Source: a virus
DNA length: 38,499 bases
Virus record (IMG/VR): IMGVR_UViG_3300024999_000225
Span: 1-38,499 of that record
Strand: one strand, 5' to 3'
Position 1 is the first letter of the stretch. Each line of letters starts with the position of its first letter. A model generated the notes under the pieces. It made no database searches. It was given only the letters and a program-made list of their open reading frames with translations, and was not told where the DNA came from. Made by a program: the position numbers and the translations under genes. This document shows positions 30,219 to 38,499 of the stretch, piece after piece.

Positions 30219-30365
30219 TTAACCAATCTTTTTGAGGTAGGTCGTGACTTTTGTGTCATTGTTTTTGCAGAACATGAAGTTTGATTTGTCGTTAGAATTG
30301 TACTCTTGGGAAGAGCATGTAATCCATTGTCCATCGATGCGATTAATTATTTTTGTGGGATTCAT
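30219..30365 (-). CDS. Hypothetical small protein (first gene of the right-arm operon)
   Basis: This encodes 48 residues, MNPTKIINRIDGQWITCSSQ.., with K and N-rich body (NNDTKVTTYLKKIG). It has the best ribosome site in this block (AAGGAGGTGAAAAC), and lies about 100 bases after the strong promoter at 30475-30504. Two Cys are present (positions 17 and 33). Function is unknown. Confidence 0.55.
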   Translation of the reverse strand: MNPTKIINRIDGQWITCSSQEYNSNDKSNFMFCKNNDTKVTTYLKKIG

Positions 30366-30474
30366 TTTTGTTTTCACCTCCTTAAATTAGTATAAGATTT
30401 ATGTAAGTTCACATGATTTTGATTTTGATTTTAGGTTGGATTTGTGTTTTGGGTTTAATTTGCCTCCTGTGAAT

Positions 30475-30504
30475 ATTATAGCATGGTGAGCAATGTATTG
30501 TCAA
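30475..30504 (-). promoter_or_regulatory. Strong promoter of the right-arm operon
   Basis: On the minus strand a perfect TTGACA (30504-30499), 18 bases, and a perfect TATAAT (30480-30475) preceded by TGC as an extended -10. It would transcribe from about 30468 into the small-gene block. It overlaps nothing, and it is one of the two best promoters seen here. Confidence 0.8.
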
Positions 30505-30531
30505 ATATATTTATTTATTAATTTGTTAAAT

Positions 30532-33500
30532 CTAATTCTTCTCCTCTTTCATATAATTCTGAAGCAATTGTTGCAAATGAGTCTGTTTAGTTGATACACT
30601 AGTGTGAGTAGTAGCGTATCTCAATGCTTTATTTTCAGCACATAACACACAATATTCCTTTGCTCTAGTTTGCATAGTATATACCATTTCTTTTGTAAGT
30701 AATTTATAATGGGTGTAATCCAAGGCTGCAATTACATATTTAATTCCCGATCCCTGACAATTAAATCCACGAAATCCATTTTGAAGAAACTTCCCACTAT
30801 TTGGCATCGTAAAACAATAACATTCAATTTCACCTTTGTCATTTATTTGCTCTATATCTTGAATTAAGCAGTTCTTATTTAAGAATTGAAGATATATTAT
30901 GTCGCTATCGTTTTTAATATTTTCGCAATAAGTCAAAAATTTATCTAATACCCATTTAGTTATTCCATTTCTATTTGTTGAACCATTTAGTCTCTTTTTA
31001 AATTGTATATCAAATGGCAAATTATGTTTCTTCATAATCTTTTTTAATACTTTACCAATATTTCTTATTGAATTCTGTTCACGAGATTTTGTTTCTATAT
31101 ATGCTAATTTTAATGCTTCTTGCTTATGATATGCGATAAATCTTATTAGATTATCAAATTTGATAGCTTCCTTTCTATAAATAAATAATTTGTTTGTTAA
31201 TGTGCCAAGATAAGCAGATTTACCATATTTTTTATAATCTTTAATAGAAGATAATATTCCTAAATTTAATAAAAGCAATTGTATTTCAACTATTAACTTT
31301 TTGTTATTAGACTGAGTAAGTTCAATCATATCAAAATTTCCTTCTTTAAGATGAACTCCTCCATCCTCAAACATGCCCCTAAGAAATGAGCAAATATTAT
31401 TTTTTGTTGATTGCTTTATCAAATTAGGTATGCTTTTATTATTGGGTTCTAACCCACCAAAATTCCTTAAGAATGATACAATATCTGTAGAATTTATTTC
31501 TGCCAAATATATATTTCCTACTTCACTATATCTCATATTGCAAGTGTAATTAAACAAATCTTTTACTATCTCAATAAAAGCTTCGACAACCTCTTTATCT
31601 GTTTTACCATAACACATATGTGCATGTCTAATAGTCCCATCTGCCACAATCATTCCTAATAATAATGCCAGTTTTTCATCTAATATTGTGGGTTTATCAT
31701 ATATTACAGACCTAATATCTAATGTATATTTGAAATACATATCAGGGATATCAATTACATCTCCAAAAACATTGGTATTCTGAGCAAGCACAACTTGATC
31801 ATTTGTGGTTAAATCCTTAAAATCTTTTCTTATGAGATAACCGTCTTCTGAAATAACATCGATTCCATGATCCAATGTAGCTGTCAAAGAATATCCATTA
31901 TTAGTTATTATTTCTTTGCACTCAACCTTGCCAACATTGTGTATTAAACTCGGTTTTTCCATCTCTAATCCATTATAGATATTACCATCGCCCATGTATT
32001 CATATGTCCCGATTTTCTCAACATCAATATAATCTTCCATAGTTTCTAGACCCTTATCAGTTAGGATATGGGTGTCTTTTGGTATGCATTTGTGCGTTGT
32101 CATTGCATAACCAAGACTTATATGTTTCATATGACTTTTAGGAATATATATATTCCCCTTATTGTTGAAATTGACAACCAATGTTCTTCTTATAACATCC
32201 ATACCTATGACTATACCTAAATCGCCATTATAAATTGGAATTTCTTCACCATTTTCATTTAGAGTCTCATAATTATTTTTATTGTTTAATACTTTATCTC
32301 CAACAAAAATAGAAAAAGGATGCTTTGAATTTTCTCCAACATCTATTTTTTCGCTAAATCCAGTATCAATAACAATTTCTTGTAGCAAGTTGTTTAGATA
32401 ATATGCACTTGCTTTCCCTCTTTCTTTCATTGGTACTACTACTTGGATATCAAAAATATCCTCTGTTTTTGGCAATAATTCTTTAAAATGTGCTACGACT
32501 CTTTTAGGAGTAGTATCTTTGTTTTTATATATATCTAGTTCAAAATCTTGTAACTCTCCTCTTACCTCCTTTCCCATAAAGTTTTTATCAATTATTTGTT
32601 TCCGATCTTTTATCTTTATGCTTTCGGTCACTATTGCTGATTTTTCTGCTTGCCTGTGGATTTTAGTTAATTCTACACACTTGATATATCCACTTTCTAT
32701 CATATCAAACATAATATTGCCTACGCCAATGGCCTCTAACTGATGTTTGTCTCCCAACATAACTAATTTTGATCCTGTCTCTATTGCTTGAATTAACTTA
32801 TAAAAAATATCTGCTCCACACATACTTAATTCGTCTAGAATGGTTATGTCTTTAGGTAGCTTGTTGCTTTTATTATAGACAAAACCAACTTTAGGATTGT
32901 ATCCTAATAATCTATGTATTGTATATCCATCTTCACCAGTAATTTCACTCAAATTACAAGATGCTCTACCAGATAATGCAGTTTGAGCAAAAGTGTAATT
33001 TTCTTTAAATACCTCAAGCATTCCTGCTACCGTAGACGATTTTCCATTTCCGGCTCCCCCAATTATCATTATAACTTGGTATTCTAATATTGCCTGAATA
33101 CCTTCAATTTGTTCATCTGTAAATTCCCAACCTTGCCTTATTTCTAGTCCTTTAATTTTTGTTCTCCAATCACCAATTCCAAATGTATTTTCTACTGAAT
33201 TTAATCTATGAAGTTCTTCTGCAATGTGTTTTTCTAACTTAAAATATTTCATTAAGCCTACTCTATCTTTATCTTCATTAGTCCAGATTATATTTTTATC
33301 ATTCATTTCTTTTAATGCTTCTGATAAAATTTCTTGTGGTAAATCAGCACTAATTGATCCATCTACTGCGTCTAGTAAATCATCTATATCTACCCATGTA
33401 TTGCCTTCATTAGCTTCTTCATATAGATAATATTTAATATATGCCTTTATCCTATTAATTGAATATTCACCCAAACCACCATTTAAGGCCATCTCATCTG

Positions 33501-34143
33501 CGGTTTCCCATCCTATTCCGTCCATTTCATCAATTAACAGATAGGGGTTTTCATTGATTTTAGCAATTACTGTATTAGGACTTCCAAAATAATCAACTAA
33601 TTTATCTATCATATGTTTGGTTAACCCATACTTATCTAATTCAACATATGCTTCAGAATAATCTTTTCCATTTTCATATTTTTCTATTAACTTTAATGCT
33701 GTAGGAACGGCAATTCCTTTAATGGTGCATAATGCCTTAACATCTTTGTTCTCTAATATTTCCATTGGATTTTCAAATGCTTTAAATATATCCACACACT
33801 GTTTCTCAGGTAATATTTTTTCTAGGAATTTATATTGATCAGCTTTATTAGTTAATTTTATATCTGTACACATAAATATTACTTGATATTGCAATCCGTA
33901 TTTTTCATGTGTTAATTCTCTTCCTGTTACAATATATATATCTTCATCGTTTATTTCACACATGTTGCCAGTTAAAGTAATCGTTCCCCACTTGTTTATT
34001 TGTGGATCTCCCTGCAAAACGTCCAATACAGTAACAATGATTATCCCAAAATCTCCATTGCCAATAATCTTATCTTGTGGAAATCTTTGTTTTGTTAAGC
34101 GGACTTTACACTTTACTAATATATCCTCATAATCTTCTTCCAA
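30532..34143 (-). CDS. RecD2-like DNA helicase precursor containing an intein
   Basis: This precursor of 1203 residues starts at TTG 34143 after AAAGGAGTGACACAT; a GTG three codons earlier is in the ribosome site. The host protein without the intein is about 760 residues. The N-terminal part has a helix-hairpin-helix segment (IKGIAVPTALKLIEKY.. and ENPYLLIDEMDGIGWETADEMAL). Walker A is IGGAGNGKSST near residue 365, Walker B DELSM near 436. After the intein come CQGSGIKYV (motif V) and YTMQTRAKEYCVL (motif VI). RecD2 unwinds DNA 5' to 3'. The intein sits inside motif V, TTHK-CQGSG, so splicing is required for activity. Downstream of dnaE in the replication block. Confidence 0.85.
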   Translation of the reverse strand: MEEDYEDILVKCKVRLTKQRFPQDKIIGNGDFGIIIVTVLDVLQGDPQINKWGTITLTGNMCEINDEDIYIVTGRELTHEKYGLQYQVIFMCTDIKLTNKADQYKFLEKILPEKQCVDIFKAFENPMEILENKDVKALCTIKGIAVPTALKLIEKYENGKDYSEAYVELDKYGLTKHMIDKLVDYFGSPNTVIAKINENPYLLIDEMDGIGWETADEMALNGGLGEYSINRIKAYIKYYLYEEANEGNTWVDIDDLLDAVDGSISADLPQEILSEALKEMNDKNIIWTNEDKDRVGLMKYFKLEKHIAEELHRLNSVENTFGIGDWRTKIKGLEIRQGWEFTDEQIEGIQAILEYQVIMIIGGAGNGKSSTVAGMLEVFKENYTFAQTALSGRASCNLSEITGEDGYTIHRLLGYNPKVGFVYNKSNKLPKDITILDELSMCGADIFYKLIQAIETGSKLVMLGDKHQLEAIGVGNIMFDMIESGYIKCVELTKIHRQAEKSAIVTESIKIKDRKQIIDKNFMGKEVRGELQDFELDIYKNKDTTPKRVVAHFKELLPKTEDIFDIQVVVPMKERGKASAYYLNNLLQEIVIDTGFSEKIDVGENSKHPFSIFVGDKVLNNKNNYETLNENGEEIPIYNGDLGIVIGMDVIRRTLVVNFNNKGNIYIPKSHMKHISLGYAMTTHKCIPKDTHILTDKGLETMEDYIDVEKIGTYEYMGDGNIYNGLEMEKPSLIHNVGKVECKEIITNNGYSLTATLDHGIDVISEDGYLIRKDFKDLTTNDQVVLAQNTNVFGDVIDIPDMYFKYTLDIRSVIYDKPTILDEKLALLLGMIVADGTIRHAHMCYGKTDKEVVEAFIEIVKDLFNYTCNMRYSEVGNIYLAEINSTDIVSFLRNFGGLEPNNKSIPNLIKQSTKNNICSFLRGMFEDGGVHLKEGNFDMIELTQSNNKKLIVEIQLLLLNLGILSSIKDYKKYGKSAYLGTLTNKLFIYRKEAIKFDNLIRFIAYHKQEALKLAYIETKSREQNSIRNIGKVLKKIMKKHNLPFDIQFKKRLNGSTNRNGITKWVLDKFLTYCENIKNDSDIIYLQFLNKNCLIQDIEQINDKGEIECYCFTMPNSGKFLQNGFRGFNCQGSGIKYVIAALDYTHYKLLTKEMVYTMQTRAKEYCVLCAENKALRYATTHTSVSTKQTHLQQLLQNYMKEEKN
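30760..32088 (-). mobile_element. LAGLIDADG intein (443 residues) in the helicase gene
   Basis: The intein runs from Cys at precursor residue 686 to Asn 1128. Block A is CIPKDTHILTDKGLETMEDY, block B includes TATLDHGIDVISEDGYL, and the endonuclease motifs are LLLGMIVADGT and LRGMFEDGGVHL (the first Asp replaced by Glu in motif two). Block F/G is FTMPNSGKFLQNGFRGFN before extein Cys+1. The penultimate residue is Phe, not the usual His, which may slow or alter Asn cyclisation. It interrupts the helicase at a conserved active-site motif, the usual choice for inteins, and can home by its endonuclease. Confidence 0.9.
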
Positions 34144-34161
34144 ATGTGTCACTCCTTTAAT

Positions 34162-37100
34162 TTATTCTACCAATTGCACTCTATCATTTTGAAGTATTAG
34201 TTCATTATCTTCTCTAACTTCTACAATTTTAGATAGAGCATGTTGGTAAATACTATTTTTGTATCTTTTTGGTTTAAAGATATCTCCTCTTCTGAAACCT
34301 GTGACCATGATCAAACTACCTCTAGAAAACCATCCATTCTCCAATACTACTTTTTTAATTTTACCATTTTCATCTGCTACTCCTACATCCTTCGATATAG
34401 TTTTATCATAAAAAGAAAATTGACCTGCGTAAAATTTTAATACTACAACCCCAGTAGGAGTTAATATAGTTACAGAATGTTTGTTTTTATCTCTATCCAA
34501 TACTGTCCCTACAATTCTATTTAATTGAAATTTCGGATATTGTAGTCCTTTGTATTTAGTAAATCCAATCACTACAGGATCTTCAGGCAGATCATTGAAA
34601 TCTACTACTCCATATTTTTCTTGATCAATTCCTGCAAGTTCGTGAACATTATAGTAATAATTCATGCTTGCCATTTCCCAAGAACTAATATTGCCTTGCA
34701 TATTCTCATTTTTAATATTTTGAAAAATATTATTCGTATATGTATTTACACATTCTTCTGTGTTTATCCATCTATTTAATTGAGTAATTTTACTCTTATA
34801 AATAAATTCAAAAGATCCTTTACGTGGAGTTCCTAATGCAATCAATAAATATCCTTCTTCATCATATTTATAATCTTTATTTTCCTCCATTTCATTAGCA
34901 AAATGTTCTAAGAAAAAACCATTTGCATAGTCGGTATCACTTTCATTTTCTTCATCGTGTATTTTATACCACACAATTGTCTTTGATTGTTCATCTTTTT
35001 GTTTTGGCATACCCATTAAATATTCTCTAAAATTATAGAATTTGATTTCCTCTTTTAAGTTGGAAGGTATAATTCCCATTTCTGCAATTTTTGAAATATC
35101 TTTAGAATTTAATTTTTGCTTTGAAGGATTCAATAGTCGCAAATAGTCTTCTAATATCTCTTCTCTTGGTTTATTTTCAATCTTATCAAATGCTCCTGCC
35201 TTAATTAGCATTATTGTTTGACCTTCTGCTACTAAAGACCTCATTTGTGTTTTGCCAGTTTTTAAAGCCACTTCTTTTTTTACTAATACCAATCTATCAT
35301 GAAAATCTTTTAAATTTGCATATGGTCTATTTTGCATTATTGTTTGTGCTGTTTCATTATTGATTTTCATAATTCCTTTGAATCCAAAGATAATTTCATT
35401 ATTTTCTTCATTCGGTAAAAATCCTTGTTCTGCTTTGTTTACATATGGCAATGATATGTTGATATTTTTAGCTTGCAATTTTCCTATTGCTTTTGCAATT
35501 TCTCCATAATTAGTGGTTCTTTCTTTTGCTTCAATATCAGAGTCTTCGCTCACTTCTCTATCAACTGCTCCTGACTCTACCATTAATACTGCTGTATTCC
35601 AATAAATAGGAGGATAATAATAGACTAGATTCAATTGCTGAATAAGAATGATTGTATATGCTACGGAATGCAAAATTGAGAAACTGTACCCCAATTGTAG
35701 AGCTATTTGCTCATTCCAGATATATTCTAATAAAATTTTAGGAGCATTGGCTTTTTCTCCCCATTCAAAAAACAGTGTTTTAGCATCATCAATTAGTTTT
35801 TGCTGTTTTTTCGCAACTCCTTTTCTCAATTTATTGCTCTCTATTACTCCAAAACCTGCAATATCTTTATCCATAGTTAATAGCATCATTTTTTCTTGAC
35901 TTGAACATACTCCATAATCTTGCAACAAATGTTTTTCCATTATATTGATTTGTTCTTTATTTAATCCAAACCTTTTCATATCCTTATACCATTCAGAAAT
36001 ATTATTTTTATATCTAACAAACTTTTCTAATGGTTGTTCTCCATTTTCCACCATTAACCTCATAACTGTATTTCCATTAGAAGCATCAATTAAATTTTGC
36101 GGTTGAATTAGTTTAATTGCTTGTTCGCCCACACTTGATTCGAATTGAAAACAGGAGAGTAATTCCCCTCTACATAGAATATCCCACATTTTTTTTGATT
36201 TGAAATCTATAACATCTGGATGTAGATATTTATTATATGTTTTTCTTAAACTTCCTTGCCATTCGATTTTTTTGTTTTTCACTAACATTTCCATGGTCAA
36301 CTGAAGCATCGATTCTGTTTTGGTATTTAGAAAATCATACTTTAGATTTGATACTTGTTCTGAGTCGTGTAATTCATATGCGGATATTAATTCTCCACTT
36401 GGACTTCTCATTACCGAATTATGCTTTGTAATTGGTTCATTCAATATAAGGACTCCACAAGCGTGGGTAGACCTTTTATTAATTAATCCTTCAATTCCTA
36501 GAATGACGTTTAATAAATTTTTATCTACATACTCGCTTACCATATTTCTAAATTCGGTTACAGCTTTTCTTCCATTGTCTGGATCTCCATAGAAACAATC
36601 ATGAATGCTCCATACTTTTCCTCTTTCTACAGGTACAAGACTACTCAGATACAACGCAACATCATTATTGATGTGCAACCCTCTACAGGCTGTTTGAATA
36701 GCTGATTTAGACGTTTCTGTACCAAATGTACATACTCTAATTGCATCTCCACCGATACTTTGATAATACTTCACTATCTTATCCATTACTACATCTTTTT
36801 TATGAGAACTATAGTCTATATCAATGTCAAAAATGTCTGGTCTTTCTGCAGACATGAATCTCCAATGAGGCATTTCTACACCTTGTTCTAATGGATTTAC
36901 TTGAGTAATGCCCAATAAATAATTGATAATATATCCATTAGCACTACCTCTCCCAGGCCCAACAAATGATTCGGCTTCTTCCCAAATAATATCTACATTT
37001 TTTTGCATAGTGTTTAGATATGCTCCCATTGGTTGATGTTTAGCCTTGCTTGCTCCTGTGATTTCTTTGCATTCAATATTAACTCTTTCTAATACATCGT

Positions 37101-38238
37101 CTAATTTTTCTTTTTTGATTTCTCTTTCTTCTATTCCTTTAAATGTTTGAGTAATCAAGAAAGTATGCTGACTCTCAATATCTTCATAAAGTTCTTTTAT
37201 ATATGGATATTTACTTAATATTTTTTGATTAACTGGATACCACTCTGATTTTTCAGGTAATTCCCTCAAAGGAATAATAGATTCAGCAAAAAAATCATAT
37301 CCAATAACCTTATCAGCAATTTCTTTAGTGTTTAATATTGCTTTTTCAATATCTTCAGTTTCTAAATAATCCATATTCTTAAATATCTCATCTATAGTGA
37401 AGAAATGAGTTGTGCTATAAAACATATCTACTTCACGATTGTTGTTTAAATCATCTTCTGAGGTTAAGAATGCCTTATGAATTTCTCTATCTTTGGCAGT
37501 TAGATAATGTGCATCAGTTGTCACTATCCATTTGATATTATATGCTTTTGCTATTCTTACTGCCATTTTATTAAAGTCTATTTGCTCCTGTTGTAAAGAG
37601 GGTTGGAGTTCGATGTAGAAATCTTCTCCAAATAAATCAAGACACCAATTTAAAAAATCATCTAGCTCATCTTTTATTTGTTCTTGAATCTCTTCATTTT
37701 CTTCCTGTAAGAGACTCAAAATCAAGTGTGGCAACATTCCTCCAAGACAGGCACTTGATGCTATCAAATGCCCTTTATTTTCTCCTAAAATTGATTCTAT
37801 ATCACTGTAGAAAGTAGGAACTCTTTCAACACCTTTATAACTGAATAATCTCGTCCATGCTCTAGTGGATAGTTCTCTCATTTGCTCATGACCTTCATTA
37901 TCCTTGGCTAAAATTAGAAAATGATAGAACTTAGGTTTTTTATTTTGATCCTTCATTTCTTCATACATTGTTTCTTCATCAACTAAATATATTTCATTTC
38001 CTAGAATTGGTTTAAAGTCCTTATGTATTTTGTCTTTAGATTTTAATTCCTTTATTGTATTTAAGAACTTAATGTGAGAGCTAATTGATTCATGCTCGGT
38101 TAAGGCCATTGCACGATTTCCCAGTGAATCAACATGTAGAATCATATCTTTAACTTTATTAACTGAATCGCGAAAGCGTAAATTCGAGTGTTCTCCATGA
38201 TTGTGTAAATGTACAAAATCTTGATCTAATATTATCAA
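34162..38238 (-). CDS. dnaE: DNA polymerase III alpha subunit (DnaE-like)
   Basis: This is a 1358-residue protein with a TTG start after GGAGGATTAAAT. The N-terminal PHP domain has HLHNHGEHS (residues 10-18) with MALTEHESIS following. Catalytic signatures are GPGRGSANGY near residue 428, RPDIFDIDID near 470 with two catalytic Asp, and YDFLNTKTES near 633 with the third. The thumb and fingers regions are long. A C-terminal section (VIGFTKYKGLQYPKFQLNRIVGTVLDRD.., TGVVVLKFYAGQF) resembles the OB-fold or tau-binding tail. There is no PolC-type internal exonuclease domain. It is the replicative polymerase of the element or a host-like copy. It ends 18 bases before the helicase start and begins 55 bases after recJ. 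Confidence 0.9.
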   Translation of the reverse strand: MIILDQDFVHLHNHGEHSNLRFRDSVNKVKDMILHVDSLGNRAMALTEHESISSHIKFLNTIKELKSKDKIHKDFKPILGNEIYLVDEETMYEEMKDQNKKPKFYHFLILAKDNEGHEQMRELSTRAWTRLFSYKGVERVPTFYSDIESILGENKGHLIASSACLGGMLPHLILSLLQEENEEIQEQIKDELDDFLNWCLDLFGEDFYIELQPSLQQEQIDFNKMAVRIAKAYNIKWIVTTDAHYLTAKDREIHKAFLTSEDDLNNNREVDMFYSTTHFFTIDEIFKNMDYLETEDIEKAILNTKEIADKVIGYDFFAESIIPLRELPEKSEWYPVNQKILSKYPYIKELYEDIESQHTFLITQTFKGIEEREIKKEKLDDVLERVNIECKEITGASKAKHQPMGAYLNTMQKNVDIIWEEAESFVGPGRGSANGYIINYLLGITQVNPLEQGVEMPHWRFMSAERPDIFDIDIDYSSHKKDVVMDKIVKYYQSIGGDAIRVCTFGTETSKSAIQTACRGLHINNDVALYLSSLVPVERGKVWSIHDCFYGDPDNGRKAVTEFRNMVSEYVDKNLLNVILGIEGLINKRSTHACGVLILNEPITKHNSVMRSPSGELISAYELHDSEQVSNLKYDFLNTKTESMLQLTMEMLVKNKKIEWQGSLRKTYNKYLHPDVIDFKSKKMWDILCRGELLSCFQFESSVGEQAIKLIQPQNLIDASNGNTVMRLMVENGEQPLEKFVRYKNNISEWYKDMKRFGLNKEQINIMEKHLLQDYGVCSSQEKMMLLTMDKDIAGFGVIESNKLRKGVAKKQQKLIDDAKTLFFEWGEKANAPKILLEYIWNEQIALQLGYSFSILHSVAYTIILIQQLNLVYYYPPIYWNTAVLMVESGAVDREVSEDSDIEAKERTTNYGEIAKAIGKLQAKNINISLPYVNKAEQGFLPNEENNEIIFGFKGIMKINNETAQTIMQNRPYANLKDFHDRLVLVKKEVALKTGKTQMRSLVAEGQTIMLIKAGAFDKIENKPREEILEDYLRLLNPSKQKLNSKDISKIAEMGIIPSNLKEEIKFYNFREYLMGMPKQKDEQSKTIVWYKIHDEENESDTDYANGFFLEHFANEMEENKDYKYDEEGYLLIALGTPRKGSFEFIYKSKITQLNRWINTEECVNTYTNNIFQNIKNENMQGNISSWEMASMNYYYNVHELAGIDQEKYGVVDFNDLPEDPVVIGFTKYKGLQYPKFQLNRIVGTVLDRDKNKHSVTILTPTGVVVLKFYAGQFSFYDKTISKDVGVADENGKIKKVVLENGWFSRGSLIMVTGFRRGDIFKPKRYKNSIYQHALSKIVEVREDNELILQNDRVQLVE

Positions 38239-38293
38239 ATTTAATCCTCCTTCTCTGCATCATTATATCATATAATAATATTTATTTATATAT

Positions 38294-38499
38294 TTAAAAC
38301 TTAAAATCTTTTTCTTTACTAACATTAAAATCGATGATCTCAATTTGGGGAAATTCATTTCCGTTCCATTTGTTCAATGTGAACTTTCCAATGATGTCTA
38401 ACTTAACTTTATTATTCTTTTTAGATAATCCAGTATGATTTTTCATAATCATCTTATTATACAATGCTTCTCCTGCGAACATTTTTATAAATACAATTT
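38294..38499 (-). CDS. RecJ-like exonuclease, C-terminal end
   Basis: The open frame runs off the right edge; 67 C-terminal residues are visible. KVKLDIIGKFTLNKWNGNEFPQIEIIDF matches the usual end of the RecJ OB/DHHA1 region, where a NEWNG..PQ..I.D pattern closes the protein. The DHH catalytic domain lies beyond the window. RecJ degrades single-stranded DNA 5' to 3' in repair and recombination. It would be the upstream partner of dnaE and the helicase in one replication operon. Confidence 0.7.
   Translation of the reverse strand, partial: IVFIKMFAGEALYNKMIMKNHTGLSKKNNKVKLDIIGKFTLNKWNGNEFPQIEIIDFNVSKEKDFKF

Noticed and set aside
1-38499. CRISPR array, tRNA and rRNA genes
   Set aside because: No regularly spaced repeats with unique spacers, and no cloverleaf or rRNA sequence was noticed by reading; a covariance search would be decisive.

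Overview
The window looks like part of a large plasmid, or a phage living as a plasmid, of a low-GC Bacillota host. The DNA is strongly AT-rich. Genes are tightly packed, with classic AGGAGG/GGAGGTGAT ribosome binding sites, many TTG starts and sigma-A-like TTGACA/TATAAT promoters. No rRNA, tRNA, CRISPR array, capsid or tail gene is visible. The mix is typical of phage-plasmids or megaplasmids: its own replicase (DnaE), a RecD2-like helicase, RecJ, ribonucleotide reductase and ThyX, together with ParM-type partitioning and a conjugation-like ATPase. The host genus cannot be read from the sequence.

Left arm, 1-7302, plus strand: the 3' end of a DNA methyltransferase, two DUF5659-like small proteins, a Rha-type regulator, a GIY-YIG homing endonuclease with NUMOD1-like repeats, an iteron-like region with a replication-initiator-like protein, a roughly 0.7 kb non-coding stretch (strong promoter, several hairpins, tandem repeats, G-rich tract, terminator), and a second putative homing endonuclease with zinc ribbons and a NUMOD1-like tail. 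A bidirectional terminator at 7311-7350 closes the arm.

Middle, 7357-15047, mostly minus strand: a DGQHR/DndB-like protein, then a TraG/VirB4-like ATPase, an M23 peptidase with a membrane tail and pilin-sized membrane proteins, which together look like a cell-envelope or DNA-transfer apparatus. Small zinc-binding and winged-helix proteins follow, then a parM-parR operon flanked by TACCCCATA repeats. A 25-residue hydrophobic peptide is encoded alone on the plus strand.

Control and origin block, 15048-17336: a coiled-coil DNA-binding-like protein behind four GTATAC palindromes, then a compact replicon. That replicon has DnaA boxes, a TTG-started winged-helix Rep, a predicted antisense RNA across the Rep leader, and GTCTAAATTCTATAC iterons.

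Right arm, 17341-38499, minus strand: a long run of small genes built around nucleotide metabolism (DUF5662, deoxyribosyltransferase, guanylate-kinase-like, ThyX, MazG-like, Nudix, B12-dependent ribonucleotide reductase) and many zinc-ribbon miniproteins. A strong promoter at 30475-30504 probably drives at least its upstream end. Beyond it lie a RecD2-like helicase interrupted by a LAGLIDADG intein, DnaE, and the end of recJ. The element thus makes dNTPs, replicates its DNA and segregates it. Three selfish endonuclease elements have settled among these genes. Several small genes in the right arm seem to lack ATG, GTG or TTG starts and may begin with AUU or AUA.
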